From Planctomycetota bacterium (GTDB lineage: Bacteria; Planctomycetota; Brocadiia; Brocadiales; Brocadiaceae): a stretch of 64,000 nucleotides of DNA. The notes under the pieces are model-generated. The model was given only the letters and a program-made list of their open reading frames with translations, did not search any database and had not been told where the DNA came from. Below are positions 47,762 through 56,875 of this stretch, piece after piece. Made by a program: the position numbers and the translations under genes. Position 1 is the first letter of the stretch; every line of letters begins with the position of its first letter. The stretch covers positions 20,506 through 84,505 of the forward strand of contig VGXV01000013.1 of NCBI GenBank assembly GCA_016873165.1. The letters are read 5' to 3'.

Positions 47762-48373
47762 TTATTTTCTCATAAATCGGAAAAATCCAAATTTCTGCTC
47801 TTTGCCGGATGGGGTAATATGAATTTCCCCTGTTTCCTCCATCAGAAGGAATTCGCTTCCTAATTCATTCTGTAATTTCTGTGCGTCGTATTGTTCAATA
47901 TCAAGCCCGCTGCATTTTTTTGAGCCGCCTATTGCAAAAGCGGCAACAATCAAATGCCCTCCCCTTTTCAAAGAATTTTGTAATACCCCGACATACTTCT
48001 TTCTGTCTGATGGATCAGTCAGAAAATGAAACACCGCCCTGTCATGCCAGAGGTCAAATAGGTGTGGCGCAATAAATTCCGTTATATCGGCTTCAATCCA
48101 TTGTATTTTCTGTGCTTTTCCCCCTAAACGGTTTTTTGTAAAGGCCAGCGCATTTGCGGAAATATCCAGTGCTGTTATCTGAGAAAAACCCTTGTCGCGG
48201 AGGCAGTCAACCAAAACGGATGTGCCGCCGCCGATATCAATAATAAAAGCATCTTTGCCGATGCCGGTATTGTGAATAAGCTGTAATGAGAGCAACGGTT
48301 CCTTTTGATACCAACTGACCTCCAATGGTGATTTATTGGCATAAATAGTTTCCCAGTGCTTTTTTCTGTTCAT
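47762..48373 (-). CDS. SAM-dependent methyltransferase, class I
   Basis: The 203-residue protein has motif I in FIIDIGGGTSVLVDCL, motif II in ITALDISANAL, the IEADITEF segment, and the DLWHDRAVFHFL motif seen in a small-molecule (thiopurine-like) methyltransferase group. The substrate is unknown. It follows the SNF2-helicase gene on the same strand, 60 bases away. Confidence 0.8.
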   Translation of the reverse strand: MNRKKHWETIYANKSPLEVSWYQKEPLLSLQLIHNTGIGKDAFIIDIGGGTSVLVDCLRDKGFSQITALDISANALAFTKNRLGGKAQKIQWIEADITEFIAPHLFDLWHDRAVFHFLTDPSDRKKYVGVLQNSLKRGGHLIVAAFAIGGSKKCSGLDIEQYDAQKLQNELGSEFLLMEETGEIHITPSGKEQKFGFFRFMRK

Positions 48374-48433
48374 AAAAATTCCCCTGTAGGTTCACAACAC
48401 CTGTGTTTTTTATTAAGGATAATAAAAAAAGGA

Positions 48434-51400
48434 TTATTGTTCCCGTATCAGTTGCAGTAATTGCTCCGGGGTGATTTTGCCGCTCATGTCGCTTCCTTCA
48501 AGGAGGCTGTCGGCCAGTTCCCGTTTTTGCTGATGAAGATTTACTATTTTCTCTTCAATCGTTCCCTTTGTTACCAAACGGTAAATTGTAACCGGACGCT
48601 GCTGCCCTATCCGATGTGCGCGGTCAGACGCCTGATCTTCCACTGCGGGATTCCACCACGGGTCCATGTGAATTACGTAATCAGCCGCCGTCAGGTTCAG
48701 GCCAAGTCCCCCTGCTTTCAGGCTAATCAGAAATAATTCACCTTCTCCCGCCTGAAAAGACTCAACACCTCTCTTGCGATCCTTTATCGGCGTGCTGCCA
48801 TCGAGATACTGATAGGTAATATTACGGCTTTCAACATATTCTTTAATAATCTGCAGGTGATCTACAAACTGGCTGAACACCAGCGCCTTGTGGTTATTTT
48901 CCAGAAGTTCCTGCACCACTTCTCCGAATAATCTCAGCTTTGAGCCTTCCGCAGTATGACCAGGTACTATGAGTCTGGGATGGCAGCAGGCACGCCGAAG
49001 TTTCATAATCTCCGCCAGCACCTGTAAATGACCTTCTCCTTTTCTCAGATCAACCGACCCGATGCGTTCCACTGCTTTCTGACGTAATGCCTCGTAAAAA
49101 GCGGATTCTTCCGGCGTCATTTCAACGGAAAGAGTTATTTCCGTTTTGGGAGGAAGCTCCTCAAGCACTTGTGTTTTTGTTCTTCTTAAAATAAACGGTT
49201 GAATAAGCTTCTTTAACCGAAGTTTTGCCTGATGGTTATTATCCCGTTCTATGGGAATCGCATGTTTTTCATTGAATCTTTTTATGCTTCCGAGCAGGCC
49301 GGGATTGATGAACTGAAACAGGTTCCACAACTCACCCAGATGATTTTCGATTGGAGTTCCTGTGGTGATAATTTTAAAATCTCCTTTGAGACCCATTGCC
49401 GCTTTTGAACGCTTTGTGTTGAAATTCTTAATCGCCTGGCCTTCATCCAGTATGATCGTTGTCCATTTTCTGCCGGCAAGGAGTTCTTCTTCCTGCTGCA
49501 ATAAGCCGTAGCTGGAAACAAGCAGGTCAAAACTCCCCTGCCTTTGTATGGCTTCTTTCCTGTCTTTTTCTTCTCCGAAAAAGGATACGTTCAGTGTAGG
49601 GGCAAACCGCCTGGCTTCGGCTATCCAGTTCATACAGACGGAGGCAGGGGCAACCACCAGCGCCGGGCCTTCTTTTGCGCGTTCAAGAATTACCGTTAAG
49701 GCCTGGATGGTTTTCCCTAATCCCATATCATCTGAAAGGCATGCGCCCACTCCCCAATCGGATAATCGTGACAACCACTGAAACCCTTCCACCTGGTAAT
49801 TTCTTAACTCCGTCTGCAATGTTGAAGGCACTGCCGGAATCCTTTCCTGCACTTTTTTCAGGCGGGCAAGGTTATCTTTCCATGCTTTATCAGCCTGCAA
49901 TTGCTTGATTTCTTCCATAGTGTCTTCCAGGGCAAGAGTCGCCAACGGATGGAATTTTATTCCGTTTTTATCTTTTTCCGCATATGCATTGATTTCTTCC
50001 AGGCATTTGCGGAATTGTTCCGTAATCGCAAGGAACTCTCCGTCCTTCAGTGGAATGAACCGGACGGAACCATTGTCGAACAAGTCCAGCAAATTGCTCA
50101 TCTGAATAATTAAGTTGTCATCAATTTTTAATTCTCCCGAAGCGGCAAACCAGTCATTTTCACGGTAAACATTCATATGAAACTGCTGAAGTGAGGCGAC
50201 GGAACGTATCTTTAATTTCTCTCCTTCCGGCCATTCAACGGCAACCTGATCTTTTATCCCATACAGTTCCGACAGAACCTGAAGGCAATCTTCATTATCA
50301 TCGAAAAGCCATGTCCACAGGGTATCCCCTGATTGCTGCAGTGAAGGGCAGGAGTTTATTATTTTTTCCGCATTGTTTTTCTCAAGGGAAAGGTTGCGGT
50401 TTGTCTGTACCCGCTGCCCGTTAATTTCAGCAAAAATGTGTTTCCCTCCGGCTCCGGGATTAAAATAAGGCGGGGCATCTGCAAAAGGTTTTACGAAAAT
50501 TTCCAATTTAAAACCGCGGCCTACCGGAAGCAGGTGGATATGGATATTTGCACTTGCCGGTATTTTAGGAATAGATTCGTCTTCTCCTTCAATGGAAGAA
50601 TGAACGGTCACAAGAGAAGAAACGCCGCTTACCGCCTTCATCAGTTTTTCTTTTGCTTCGGCGGGAACCGATATCTTTCTCTTTCCCATAAAATTTGCTA
50701 TCTGAACATGTTCTGCCTTTATTTCGACCACCTTATACCGCGTAGGTGATTCTTTTATTACTTGAATGCCGGTGCGGTCGAATGCTTCGGAAAACTGAAT
50801 ACTGTACCCCTGCTTTGTCTTTTCAATAATAAGCTCCGGTTCTCCCTTTGCCAGGTCTATGGCAACATTCGGGGAATCTTCAAGAAATACCAGCGGATGT
50901 CCCACAAGGGCAAGAATGGCCTTTTCATGATTTTCCTTATAATAAGACCCAAAAGAACCATATGACACATTATGTATTTCAATAAAAGCCTGCACCACCC
51001 TTTTGTCATGGTCGGTCATATATTCCAGCCCGTCCAGAAGTCTTTTATTCGCTACTTTTTTACCTGCACTCCATTTGCCGTTTTTATTCAATCGCTGCTC
51101 TTTAGGCGTTACGTACATATAATTGCCCATGGAAACCGTCCAGACCAATCTGCAATCATGGGATTTGGAAGACGATGTACTCCCTTTTTTTGACAAACCG
51201 ATCAATGCATTGAGCGCCTTTTCCCAAATCTCGGTACGATGGACAATATCCACGATGTCATGAATGCCTGTTTGCTCCGCTAATTGATCGCAGATTTGCT
51301 GAATCACCGGGTCTTTCTTGTTTTTAAGATAAAGACGGCCATGCACCATGGCAGGGAGAAGGAAGCCATTTTTATGGGCTTTCTCAAATAAAGCTTTGTT

Positions 51401-52585
51401 AATTTCCACACGCGAACCGGCAAAATCTTCATCAATCCAGTATGCGGCCAACTCATGGAATAACGCAAATATGTTATTCTTATGGAAATAGGGAGGAATT
51501 TCAGAAAGGAGCGCCTTTGCTTCGGAAATTAAATTGTTTTGGGTAATGATTGCGGCGTATATACACTGATGCAGCCGCATCATAAAATTATTATGCGTAT
51601 TTTTCATACCCCACTGAGTAAATTCTTTTGCCTTGTTCAGATTTTCAGATATGCCCGTTTTCATAAGCGCAAGCAAATAAAACAATCCAAAAGTCTGAGG
51701 GAAAAAATATTTTTTCTTCCCTGTTTCTTTTTGAAGACACTTCAAGGCTGATTCGTATATTTCGAGAGATTTATTGTTTTCCCCCTTTAAAAATGCTATA
51801 TACCCTTGCACAACCATTAAATTGGATGTTTCATAGGAATTTTGGACAACTTTTTCCGCCTCTTTCAAATTGCCGCGAAGTGTGAGATATACCGCATAAA
51901 AACTCCTTAGGGAAGCATAATCACTTTGAGCAATTGTTCCATACTTTGCCAAAGACGCATAGAGTTCGTCAGAAAGCGGACGATAGTGCTGGATGACTTC
52001 ATCAAACAATATCGTGAAAACAATCCGTTTTATTTTAATATGCAGGGAATCAAACAGTTCTTTGTGAAAGCGCGGGTGAGAACAAATATCAACCACTAAT
52101 TTTTCAGGGTTTAATTCTTCACGGTGATAATCTGCGCCTATTCTTATATATTCCAATACTTTTTCAACATTATTGGTATATAACCCAATACGAATTTCGC
52201 GAATAATAATACCGCAGTGAACAGATGTCAAAAACGATACCGGAACACACCGCTGCACGGTATGAATCAGTTCCATAAAATCGGCATTCTTTGAGTTATG
52301 AACCATAACATCATCAACCAGAGCGGATTTGCATTGAGCGCCCCCTTTCTTCGGCCGTTCGATTAATTCTAATTCCGCAAGCCTGTCTGTTGCATCTCTG
52401 ATGTCCTGTATATTGAGAATTCCTGCATGATTAATTGGCAGAACTTTTGCGATCCTCAATGTTGTTAAAATATCCTGCAGTGACATCGGCGCATAATTTA
52501 TGGCAAGCACATTCAACAAGACCTGTTCGATGGAAGTAAGACGTTCATAAATGGAAGAAATATTTTGCATAGAATTTTGATCCAT
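48434..52585 (-). CDS. Large SNF2-family helicase/ATPase
   Basis: This is a DNA translocase of the bacterial SNF2 class. Residues 1 to about 450 form a helical N-terminal part beginning with a winged-helix-like region (YERLTSIEQVLLNVLAINY). The central part (about 450-900) has the bacterial SNF2-associated region. The ATPase has motif I DDMGLGKTIQALTVIL (about 950), motif II DEGQAIKN (about 1046, instead of DEAH) and motifs V and VI in SLKAGGLGLNL and DRAHRIGQ (about 1320). At 1383 residues it is long for this class because of the N-terminal half. Its role, in chromatin-like remodelling or defence, is not shown by context. Confidence 0.85.
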   Translation of the reverse strand: MDQNSMQNISSIYERLTSIEQVLLNVLAINYAPMSLQDILTTLRIAKVLPINHAGILNIQDIRDATDRLAELELIERPKKGGAQCKSALVDDVMVHNSKNADFMELIHTVQRCVPVSFLTSVHCGIIIREIRIGLYTNNVEKVLEYIRIGADYHREELNPEKLVVDICSHPRFHKELFDSLHIKIKRIVFTILFDEVIQHYRPLSDELYASLAKYGTIAQSDYASLRSFYAVYLTLRGNLKEAEKVVQNSYETSNLMVVQGYIAFLKGENNKSLEIYESALKCLQKETGKKKYFFPQTFGLFYLLALMKTGISENLNKAKEFTQWGMKNTHNNFMMRLHQCIYAAIITQNNLISEAKALLSEIPPYFHKNNIFALFHELAAYWIDEDFAGSRVEINKALFEKAHKNGFLLPAMVHGRLYLKNKKDPVIQQICDQLAEQTGIHDIVDIVHRTEIWEKALNALIGLSKKGSTSSSKSHDCRLVWTVSMGNYMYVTPKEQRLNKNGKWSAGKKVANKRLLDGLEYMTDHDKRVVQAFIEIHNVSYGSFGSYYKENHEKAILALVGHPLVFLEDSPNVAIDLAKGEPELIIEKTKQGYSIQFSEAFDRTGIQVIKESPTRYKVVEIKAEHVQIANFMGKRKISVPAEAKEKLMKAVSGVSSLVTVHSSIEGEDESIPKIPASANIHIHLLPVGRGFKLEIFVKPFADAPPYFNPGAGGKHIFAEINGQRVQTNRNLSLEKNNAEKIINSCPSLQQSGDTLWTWLFDDNEDCLQVLSELYGIKDQVAVEWPEGEKLKIRSVASLQQFHMNVYRENDWFAASGELKIDDNLIIQMSNLLDLFDNGSVRFIPLKDGEFLAITEQFRKCLEEINAYAEKDKNGIKFHPLATLALEDTMEEIKQLQADKAWKDNLARLKKVQERIPAVPSTLQTELRNYQVEGFQWLSRLSDWGVGACLSDDMGLGKTIQALTVILERAKEGPALVVAPASVCMNWIAEARRFAPTLNVSFFGEEKDRKEAIQRQGSFDLLVSSYGLLQQEEELLAGRKWTTIILDEGQAIKNFNTKRSKAAMGLKGDFKIITTGTPIENHLGELWNLFQFINPGLLGSIKRFNEKHAIPIERDNNHQAKLRLKKLIQPFILRRTKTQVLEELPPKTEITLSVEMTPEESAFYEALRQKAVERIGSVDLRKGEGHLQVLAEIMKLRRACCHPRLIVPGHTAEGSKLRLFGEVVQELLENNHKALVFSQFVDHLQIIKEYVESRNITYQYLDGSTPIKDRKRGVESFQAGEGELFLISLKAGGLGLNLTAADYVIHMDPWWNPAVEDQASDRAHRIGQQRPVTIYRLVTKGTIEEKIVNLHQQKRELADSLLEGSDMSGKITPEQLLQLIREQ

Positions 52586-52760
52586 ATCTCTCTTTTACTA
52601 TGGTAATAAATTGAAAAAACAATCGCACCGCACAAATAAATACGTTTATTTCGGGCTGATGCCGCTATATTTTAAAATAAAAATTTTACCCGCATCCCAA
52701 AGCAAAGGCGAGATTATTTTTTGTGTTATACACACAAGTTCACACATGGTAATTTCCGTT

Positions 52761-52789
52761 GTAGAGCGAAGGGTCTCTTCGCTCTACAT
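52761..52789. repeat. Strong 12-bp hairpin in the divergent region
   Basis: TGTAGAGCGAAG (52761-52772) pairs with 52778-52789 around a five-base loop. It is between divergent promoters, not at a gene end, so it is more likely a dispersed palindrome or operator than a terminator. Confidence 0.55.
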
Positions 52790-52891
52790 TTCGTAAAAGG
52801 GTTGAGTTTCTCAGTGAAATGAGGAACTTCTCATATTCGGCAGAATTGTTTTATCTGCAAAAAACCGGAAATGCTCCCACCGAAAATTGTG

Positions 52892-52921
52892 TTGACAATA
52901 GCAAATAGTTTACGCTATATA
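52892..52921 (+). promoter_or_regulatory. Promoter of the metal-efflux operon
   Basis: TTGACA (52892-52897) and TATATA (52916-52921) are 18 bases apart, about 50 bases before the first gene at 52973. The spacer carries no obvious MerR-type dyad. Confidence 0.6.
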
Positions 52922-52972
52922 AAGAATCGTCAATTGAAAAATATTTCTTTCCGTTTTATTCTGTATAAATAG

Positions 52973-53371
52973 ATGAAAAAGATAAATACAACCAAACTTC
53001 TTATGGTGTTCGCATTAGTTGCATTTTGTCTGTCAAATGCCACAATGGGAAAGCTTATAACACATGGGCATGAAGTTCATTTTGTGCATGATACTGTTCA
53101 TGTGCATCATACTGCTAATGAAGATCATGGCTCAGGAGAAACTGATCATAAAGACGCAAAGGATATTTTGTCTTTCGATTATTTGCCCATAAAATCTTCC
53201 AATTTCGCTAAGACGATGTGCACCTTTCAACCATGTTTGTTTTCTCATTTTTCGCTCCAACCGGGCAACCGGATTATCCACATTTCTTCAAAGAATCTCC
53301 ATTTCGTATCATCCCACCGATCTTATTCTCCCGGTAAAATATACCAACTCAATTCCATCTATCTCATATAG
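52973..53371 (+). CDS. Exported His-rich small protein heading the efflux operon
   Basis: I do not recognise a family. The 132 residues start with a signal peptide (MKKINTTKLLMVFALVAFCL) followed by a dense His cluster (HEVHFVHDTVHVHHTANEDHG) and an unstructured remainder. Together with the His-rich N-terminus of the adaptor two genes downstream, this suggests periplasmic metal binding. It is the first gene after the promoter at 52892-52921. Confidence 0.6.
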   Translation: MKKINTTKLLMVFALVAFCLSNATMGKLITHGHEVHFVHDTVHVHHTANEDHGSGETDHKDAKDILSFDYLPIKSSNFAKTMCTFQPCLFSHFSLQPGNRIIHISSKNLHFVSSHRSYSPGKIYQLNSIYLI

Positions 53372-53591
53372 ATCTTCCCTATCACTGCTTTTCTCTTTGT
53401 TTGCAAATTTATTCTTTCACGAAAAATAACGTCTTTTCCCACAATTTTATTTTTCTATAAGAAAGACATTATTTACAAACAAATTATCCTTTTAGCTCCG
53501 CAGGAGGGCATGTTTATTTTCTTTTTATTCAAACATTGCCTTCCGCCCGGCCAGTATAAAAAAGTCTCATGCTATAAATGGGAGTAGGAAT

Positions 53592-54884
53592 ATGAATTTT
53601 CATAAAATTTTAAGTCTTACAATTCATATATTTATCGCTACACATTTTGCAACATCTTTCAATAACACTTTGGTGATTGCTTCTGATTTGGAATTTAAAC
53701 AGGAGGAAAAATATTTAACCATTGAAGACGCTGTAACTATTGCAATCACTAATAACCCAATTATCTTGTCTAAGAAACATACGGCAGAAGCTGCGCAAGG
53801 AAAGATAAAACAGGCGAAATTAATTCCGAATCCGGAGATTACTCTGTTCACAGAAGAAATGCCAACAGAAAAAATCGGGTTACATCAAAGCCAAAACATG
53901 GTTTCCTTATCACAGAAATTAGAGATCGGCGGCAAAAGAGGGTTAAGAACAGATGTAGCAAAAAAGGAAAAAAATATCCTGAATTTAGAAACACAAACCG
54001 CCATTCTGAACATTACCGCACAGACGAAAAAAGCATTCTTTGACCTTCTCACGGCACAGGACGAATTAAATCTTGCAAAAAAAAACGTTGAAATAGTAAT
54101 GAAGTCGAAAAACCTGTCGGATAAAAAATTTAAAGCAGGCGAGATATCAAAGTTAGGAGTTCTTAAGGCGGAAGTTGAATTATCAAACGCAAAAACAAAT
54201 GTAGTCGAAGCTGAAAGAAATATGTTTGATGCAACGAAGCGATTGCAAACTGTTATGGGAACAACAGGAATGCCTTTACAAAAGCTTGTTCCTGTTTCTG
54301 CTACCGGTGCGCCGCCTCTCAAATTGGAAAAATTGGAAGAGTTATTATTAAAAAATTATCCTGCTTTACAGGCGCAAAAAAATGTTGTCACTCTTTCGTT
54401 ATTAAAGGTTAAAGAGGCAAAGAGAAAAAATATTCCGGATGTTGATGTATCTTTAGGATATAAGCGTCTTTCCGTAACAGATGATGATACCATACAGGCA
54501 GGCATAAGCCTTCCTCTGCCTTTTTTTAATAGAAACCAGGGCAATATTATCGAGGCGGAAAAATTGTCACACAAGGCAAAAGATGATGAAGCTGCCGTCA
54601 GACACGAATTATTGCTTCAATTAGACAATGCTTATTCTCTGTACGCCTCAACTCGTGAACTGGTTCGGTCTTTTATTGATGCAATAGTTCCACAGGCTGA
54701 GGAATCTTTGAAGATGTCAAAACAGGGATATGAACATGGAGAGTATGATTTCCTTGAAGTACTGGATGCCCAACGAACATTGATAAATGCAAACGCTTCG
54801 TATTTGAAAGCTTTGAATAATCTCTTTACATCGATGACAGAAATAGAAAGGCTCGTCGGGGTAAAGATTTCTGATATTAAATAG
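53592..54884 (+). CDS. czcC: TolC-like outer-membrane channel of a metal efflux system (CzcC-type)
   Basis: The 430-residue protein has the two-repeat OEP pattern: an N-terminal leader, then YLTIEDAVTIAITNNP, EARKLIPNPEI-like KLIPNPEITLFTEE, and long coiled-coil segments such as EKNILNLETQ. The second half repeats with LEELLLKNYPALQAQKN and ends in NLFTSMTEIERLVG. It is the outer-membrane exit of a tripartite pump with the downstream adaptor and RND subunits. Nine bases separate its stop from the adaptor start. Confidence 0.85.
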   Translation: MNFHKILSLTIHIFIATHFATSFNNTLVIASDLEFKQEEKYLTIEDAVTIAITNNPIILSKKHTAEAAQGKIKQAKLIPNPEITLFTEEMPTEKIGLHQSQNMVSLSQKLEIGGKRGLRTDVAKKEKNILNLETQTAILNITAQTKKAFFDLLTAQDELNLAKKNVEIVMKSKNLSDKKFKAGEISKLGVLKAEVELSNAKTNVVEAERNMFDATKRLQTVMGTTGMPLQKLVPVSATGAPPLKLEKLEELLLKNYPALQAQKNVVTLSLLKVKEAKRKNIPDVDVSLGYKRLSVTDDDTIQAGISLPLPFFNRNQGNIIEAEKLSHKAKDDEAAVRHELLLQLDNAYSLYASTRELVRSFIDAIVPQAEESLKMSKQGYEHGEYDFLEVLDAQRTLINANASYLKALNNLFTSMTEIERLVGVKISDIK

Positions 54885-54892
54885 GGGGGAAT

Positions 54893-56425
54893 ATGTATAA
54901 CGCAATTATTTCATTCATCATCGTTGCAAGCTTATTGGCAGGCTGCAACGATGATAATCATAAACACGGTAATGCCGAACACGGACATTTGCATGGAGGC
55001 GAAGCACATACAAGTGTAGAGCCTGAACCGCTTGCTTACACGCTCTACACAGACAAATCGGAACTATTTGTAGAATTTAAACCTTTGATCGTTGGGGAAA
55101 CGTCAAAGTTTGCCGCCCACTTTACACACTTAGGAGAAACCTTCAAGGCAGTAACAGAAGGTTCCGTAACAGTTAGCCTCATCGGAAACGGGACGCCATT
55201 AACGGATAAAGCCGAAGCGCCGTCGTCTCCGGGCATTTTTCGACTGGCCTTGAATCCTGAAAACCCCGGCACATATCAGTTGGTCTTTGATATTCAAACG
55301 AAGGAATATTCCGACAAAATAACCATAGCAAATATGACTGTTTATCCCGACACACAGACCGCACTCCTAAATCAACAGGAAGAGACAACCGGCGAAGAAA
55401 TTGTTTATTTAAAAGAACAGGCGTGGAAGATAGATTTTGCCAATAGGGAAGTAAAAAGACAGCCCTTTGCTGAAATAATCAAAACTACAGGAGAGATCTT
55501 GCAAGCGCCTGGAGACGAGACAACGATAACGGCAAAATGCAACGGTATTATAACATTGGGAAACAATAAAAAACTGATCGGTTCCGCGGTAAATGCGGGT
55601 GAAACATTATTTGTCATTTCGGGAGCGGGTTTAACGGAAGGTAATGTAGATACGAAATACAAAGAAGCGAAATACAACTATGAAAAAAGCAAAATAGATT
55701 TTGAAAGAGCCAAAAAATTGGTGAAAGACCATATCATTTCGCAAAAAGATTTCCAGGAAACACAACTCCGGTACAAAAATGCCCGGACCGCCTTTAACAC
55801 AATTGAAAACAACTATACTGCCGGCGGGCACACAATCACGTCGCCAATACAAGGGTATGTTAAGAATGTGATGATATGTGAAGGTGACCATGTTGAAATC
55901 GGGCAGCCTATTGCCGTCGTTTCCCAAAACCGCAAACTCATTTTAAAAGCCGAATTGTCCCAAAAGTATTTCTCAAAACTCAATAGTATCTCATCGGCAA
56001 ATTTTATTACTGCTTATGACAGTAAAATGTACAGCACTGACAGCTTAAACGGCAAACTCGTTTCTTATGGGAAAAGCGCGGATAATAACGCTTATTATAT
56101 TCCGGTAAACTTTGAGATTGACAATAATGGTGAAATCATCCCTGGCTCATTCGTAGAGGTACTTCTCAAAACCAATGTAATCAGTGATGCATTAGTGATT
56201 CCTTATTCGGCGCTCATAGAAGAACAGGGAAATTTCTTTGCCTATGTGCAAACATCGGGCGAAGGATTCCAAAAGCGTGAATTAAAAATCGGCGCCAGTG
56301 AAGGCATAAATGTGCAGGTATTAGCAGGGATAAAGGAAGGTGAAAGGGTCGTCACGAAAGGGGCCTACCAGATTAAATTAGCAACAATGTCGGGCAAAAT
56401 GCCTGCTCATGGGCATGAACACTGA
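54893..56425 (+). CDS. czcB: Periplasmic adaptor of a metal efflux RND pump (CzcB-type) with His-rich lipoprotein N-terminus
   Basis: The N-terminus is a lipoprotein signal (SLLAGCNDD) followed by a His cluster (HKHGNAEHGHLHGG). Then come a barrel-sandwich part, helical hairpin (DRLKKLVKDHIIS-like RAKKLVKDHIISQKDF) and the GQPIAVVSQNRKLILKAEL part of membrane-fusion proteins. It ends with VLAGIKEGERVVTKGAYQI and a last His-rich tail. The 510 residues exceed a typical adaptor because of an extra N-terminal domain. It would bridge CzcA and CzcC, and the His clusters suggest a metal chaperone role. Confidence 0.85.
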   Translation: MYNAIISFIIVASLLAGCNDDNHKHGNAEHGHLHGGEAHTSVEPEPLAYTLYTDKSELFVEFKPLIVGETSKFAAHFTHLGETFKAVTEGSVTVSLIGNGTPLTDKAEAPSSPGIFRLALNPENPGTYQLVFDIQTKEYSDKITIANMTVYPDTQTALLNQQEETTGEEIVYLKEQAWKIDFANREVKRQPFAEIIKTTGEILQAPGDETTITAKCNGIITLGNNKKLIGSAVNAGETLFVISGAGLTEGNVDTKYKEAKYNYEKSKIDFERAKKLVKDHIISQKDFQETQLRYKNARTAFNTIENNYTAGGHTITSPIQGYVKNVMICEGDHVEIGQPIAVVSQNRKLILKAELSQKYFSKLNSISSANFITAYDSKMYSTDSLNGKLVSYGKSADNNAYYIPVNFEIDNNGEIIPGSFVEVLLKTNVISDALVIPYSALIEEQGNFFAYVQTSGEGFQKRELKIGASEGINVQVLAGIKEGERVVTKGAYQIKLATMSGKMPAHGHEH

Positions 56426-56427
56426 GG

Positions 56428-56460
56428 AAATTTTAAATTCTAAATTTTGAATTTTAAATT
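56428..56460 (+). repeat. Left heptamer-repeat arm of the inserted four-helix-bundle gene
   Basis: About four 7-bp units of the type ATTTTAA. As the reverse complement it matches the right arm (56835-56870) at most positions, so the two arms are imperfect inverted repeats bracketing the small gene. Confidence 0.7.
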
Positions 56461-56473
56461 AAGGATAATGACA

Positions 56474-56824
56474 ATGAAAAAGGACAATGTAATACTTGAG
56501 AAAACCTTTGATTTTGCTTTAAACATTATCGAACTGTATAAGAAAATGACCGAACAGAAGGAATATGTTCTGTCGAAACAGATTCTCCGAAGTGGAACAA
56601 GTATTGGCGCTAATATAGAAGAAGCTATTGCGGCGCATTCAAGAAGAGACTTTGTTGCTAAAATGATAGTTGCATCAAAGGAAGCAAGAGAGACCCGATA
56701 CTGGTTAAAATTGCTTCAAAAGAGCCAGTTGGTTAAATTAGAACTCACAACTCAATTAAATGACATTGAAACTATAATCAATATTATTACTGCCATTGTA
56801 AAAACAACTCAAGGAAAATTTTGA
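56474..56824 (+). CDS. Four-helix-bundle protein (S23/IVS-encoded family)
   Basis: The family is recognised from KTFDFALNIIELYKKM, then LSKQILRSGTSIGANIEEAI and FVAKMIVASKEARETRYWL. Members are found in 23S rRNA intervening sequences and as stand-alone genes, and their function is unknown. The ATG at 56474 has AAGGA eight bases upstream and gives 116 residues. The gene splits the efflux operon between adaptor and pump and has heptamer arms on both sides, so it appears to have been inserted. Confidence 0.85.
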   Translation: MKKDNVILEKTFDFALNIIELYKKMTEQKEYVLSKQILRSGTSIGANIEEAIAAHSRRDFVAKMIVASKEARETRYWLKLLQKSQLVKLELTTQLNDIETIINIITAIVKTTQGKF

Positions 56825-56834
56825 ATTAAGAATG

Positions 56835-56870
56835 TTAAATTCAAAATTTAAAATCCAAAATCTAAAATTT
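56835..56870 (+). repeat. Right heptamer-repeat arm next to czcA
   Basis: Five 7-bp units of the type AAATTCA. It ends five bases before the czcA ATG at 56876 and appears to occupy the place of its ribosome site. Confidence 0.7.
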
Positions 56871-56875
56871 CTACC

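Noticed and set aside
56428..56870. CRISPR-like array from the heptamer repeats
   Set aside because: The units are 7 bp, contiguous and without spacers.
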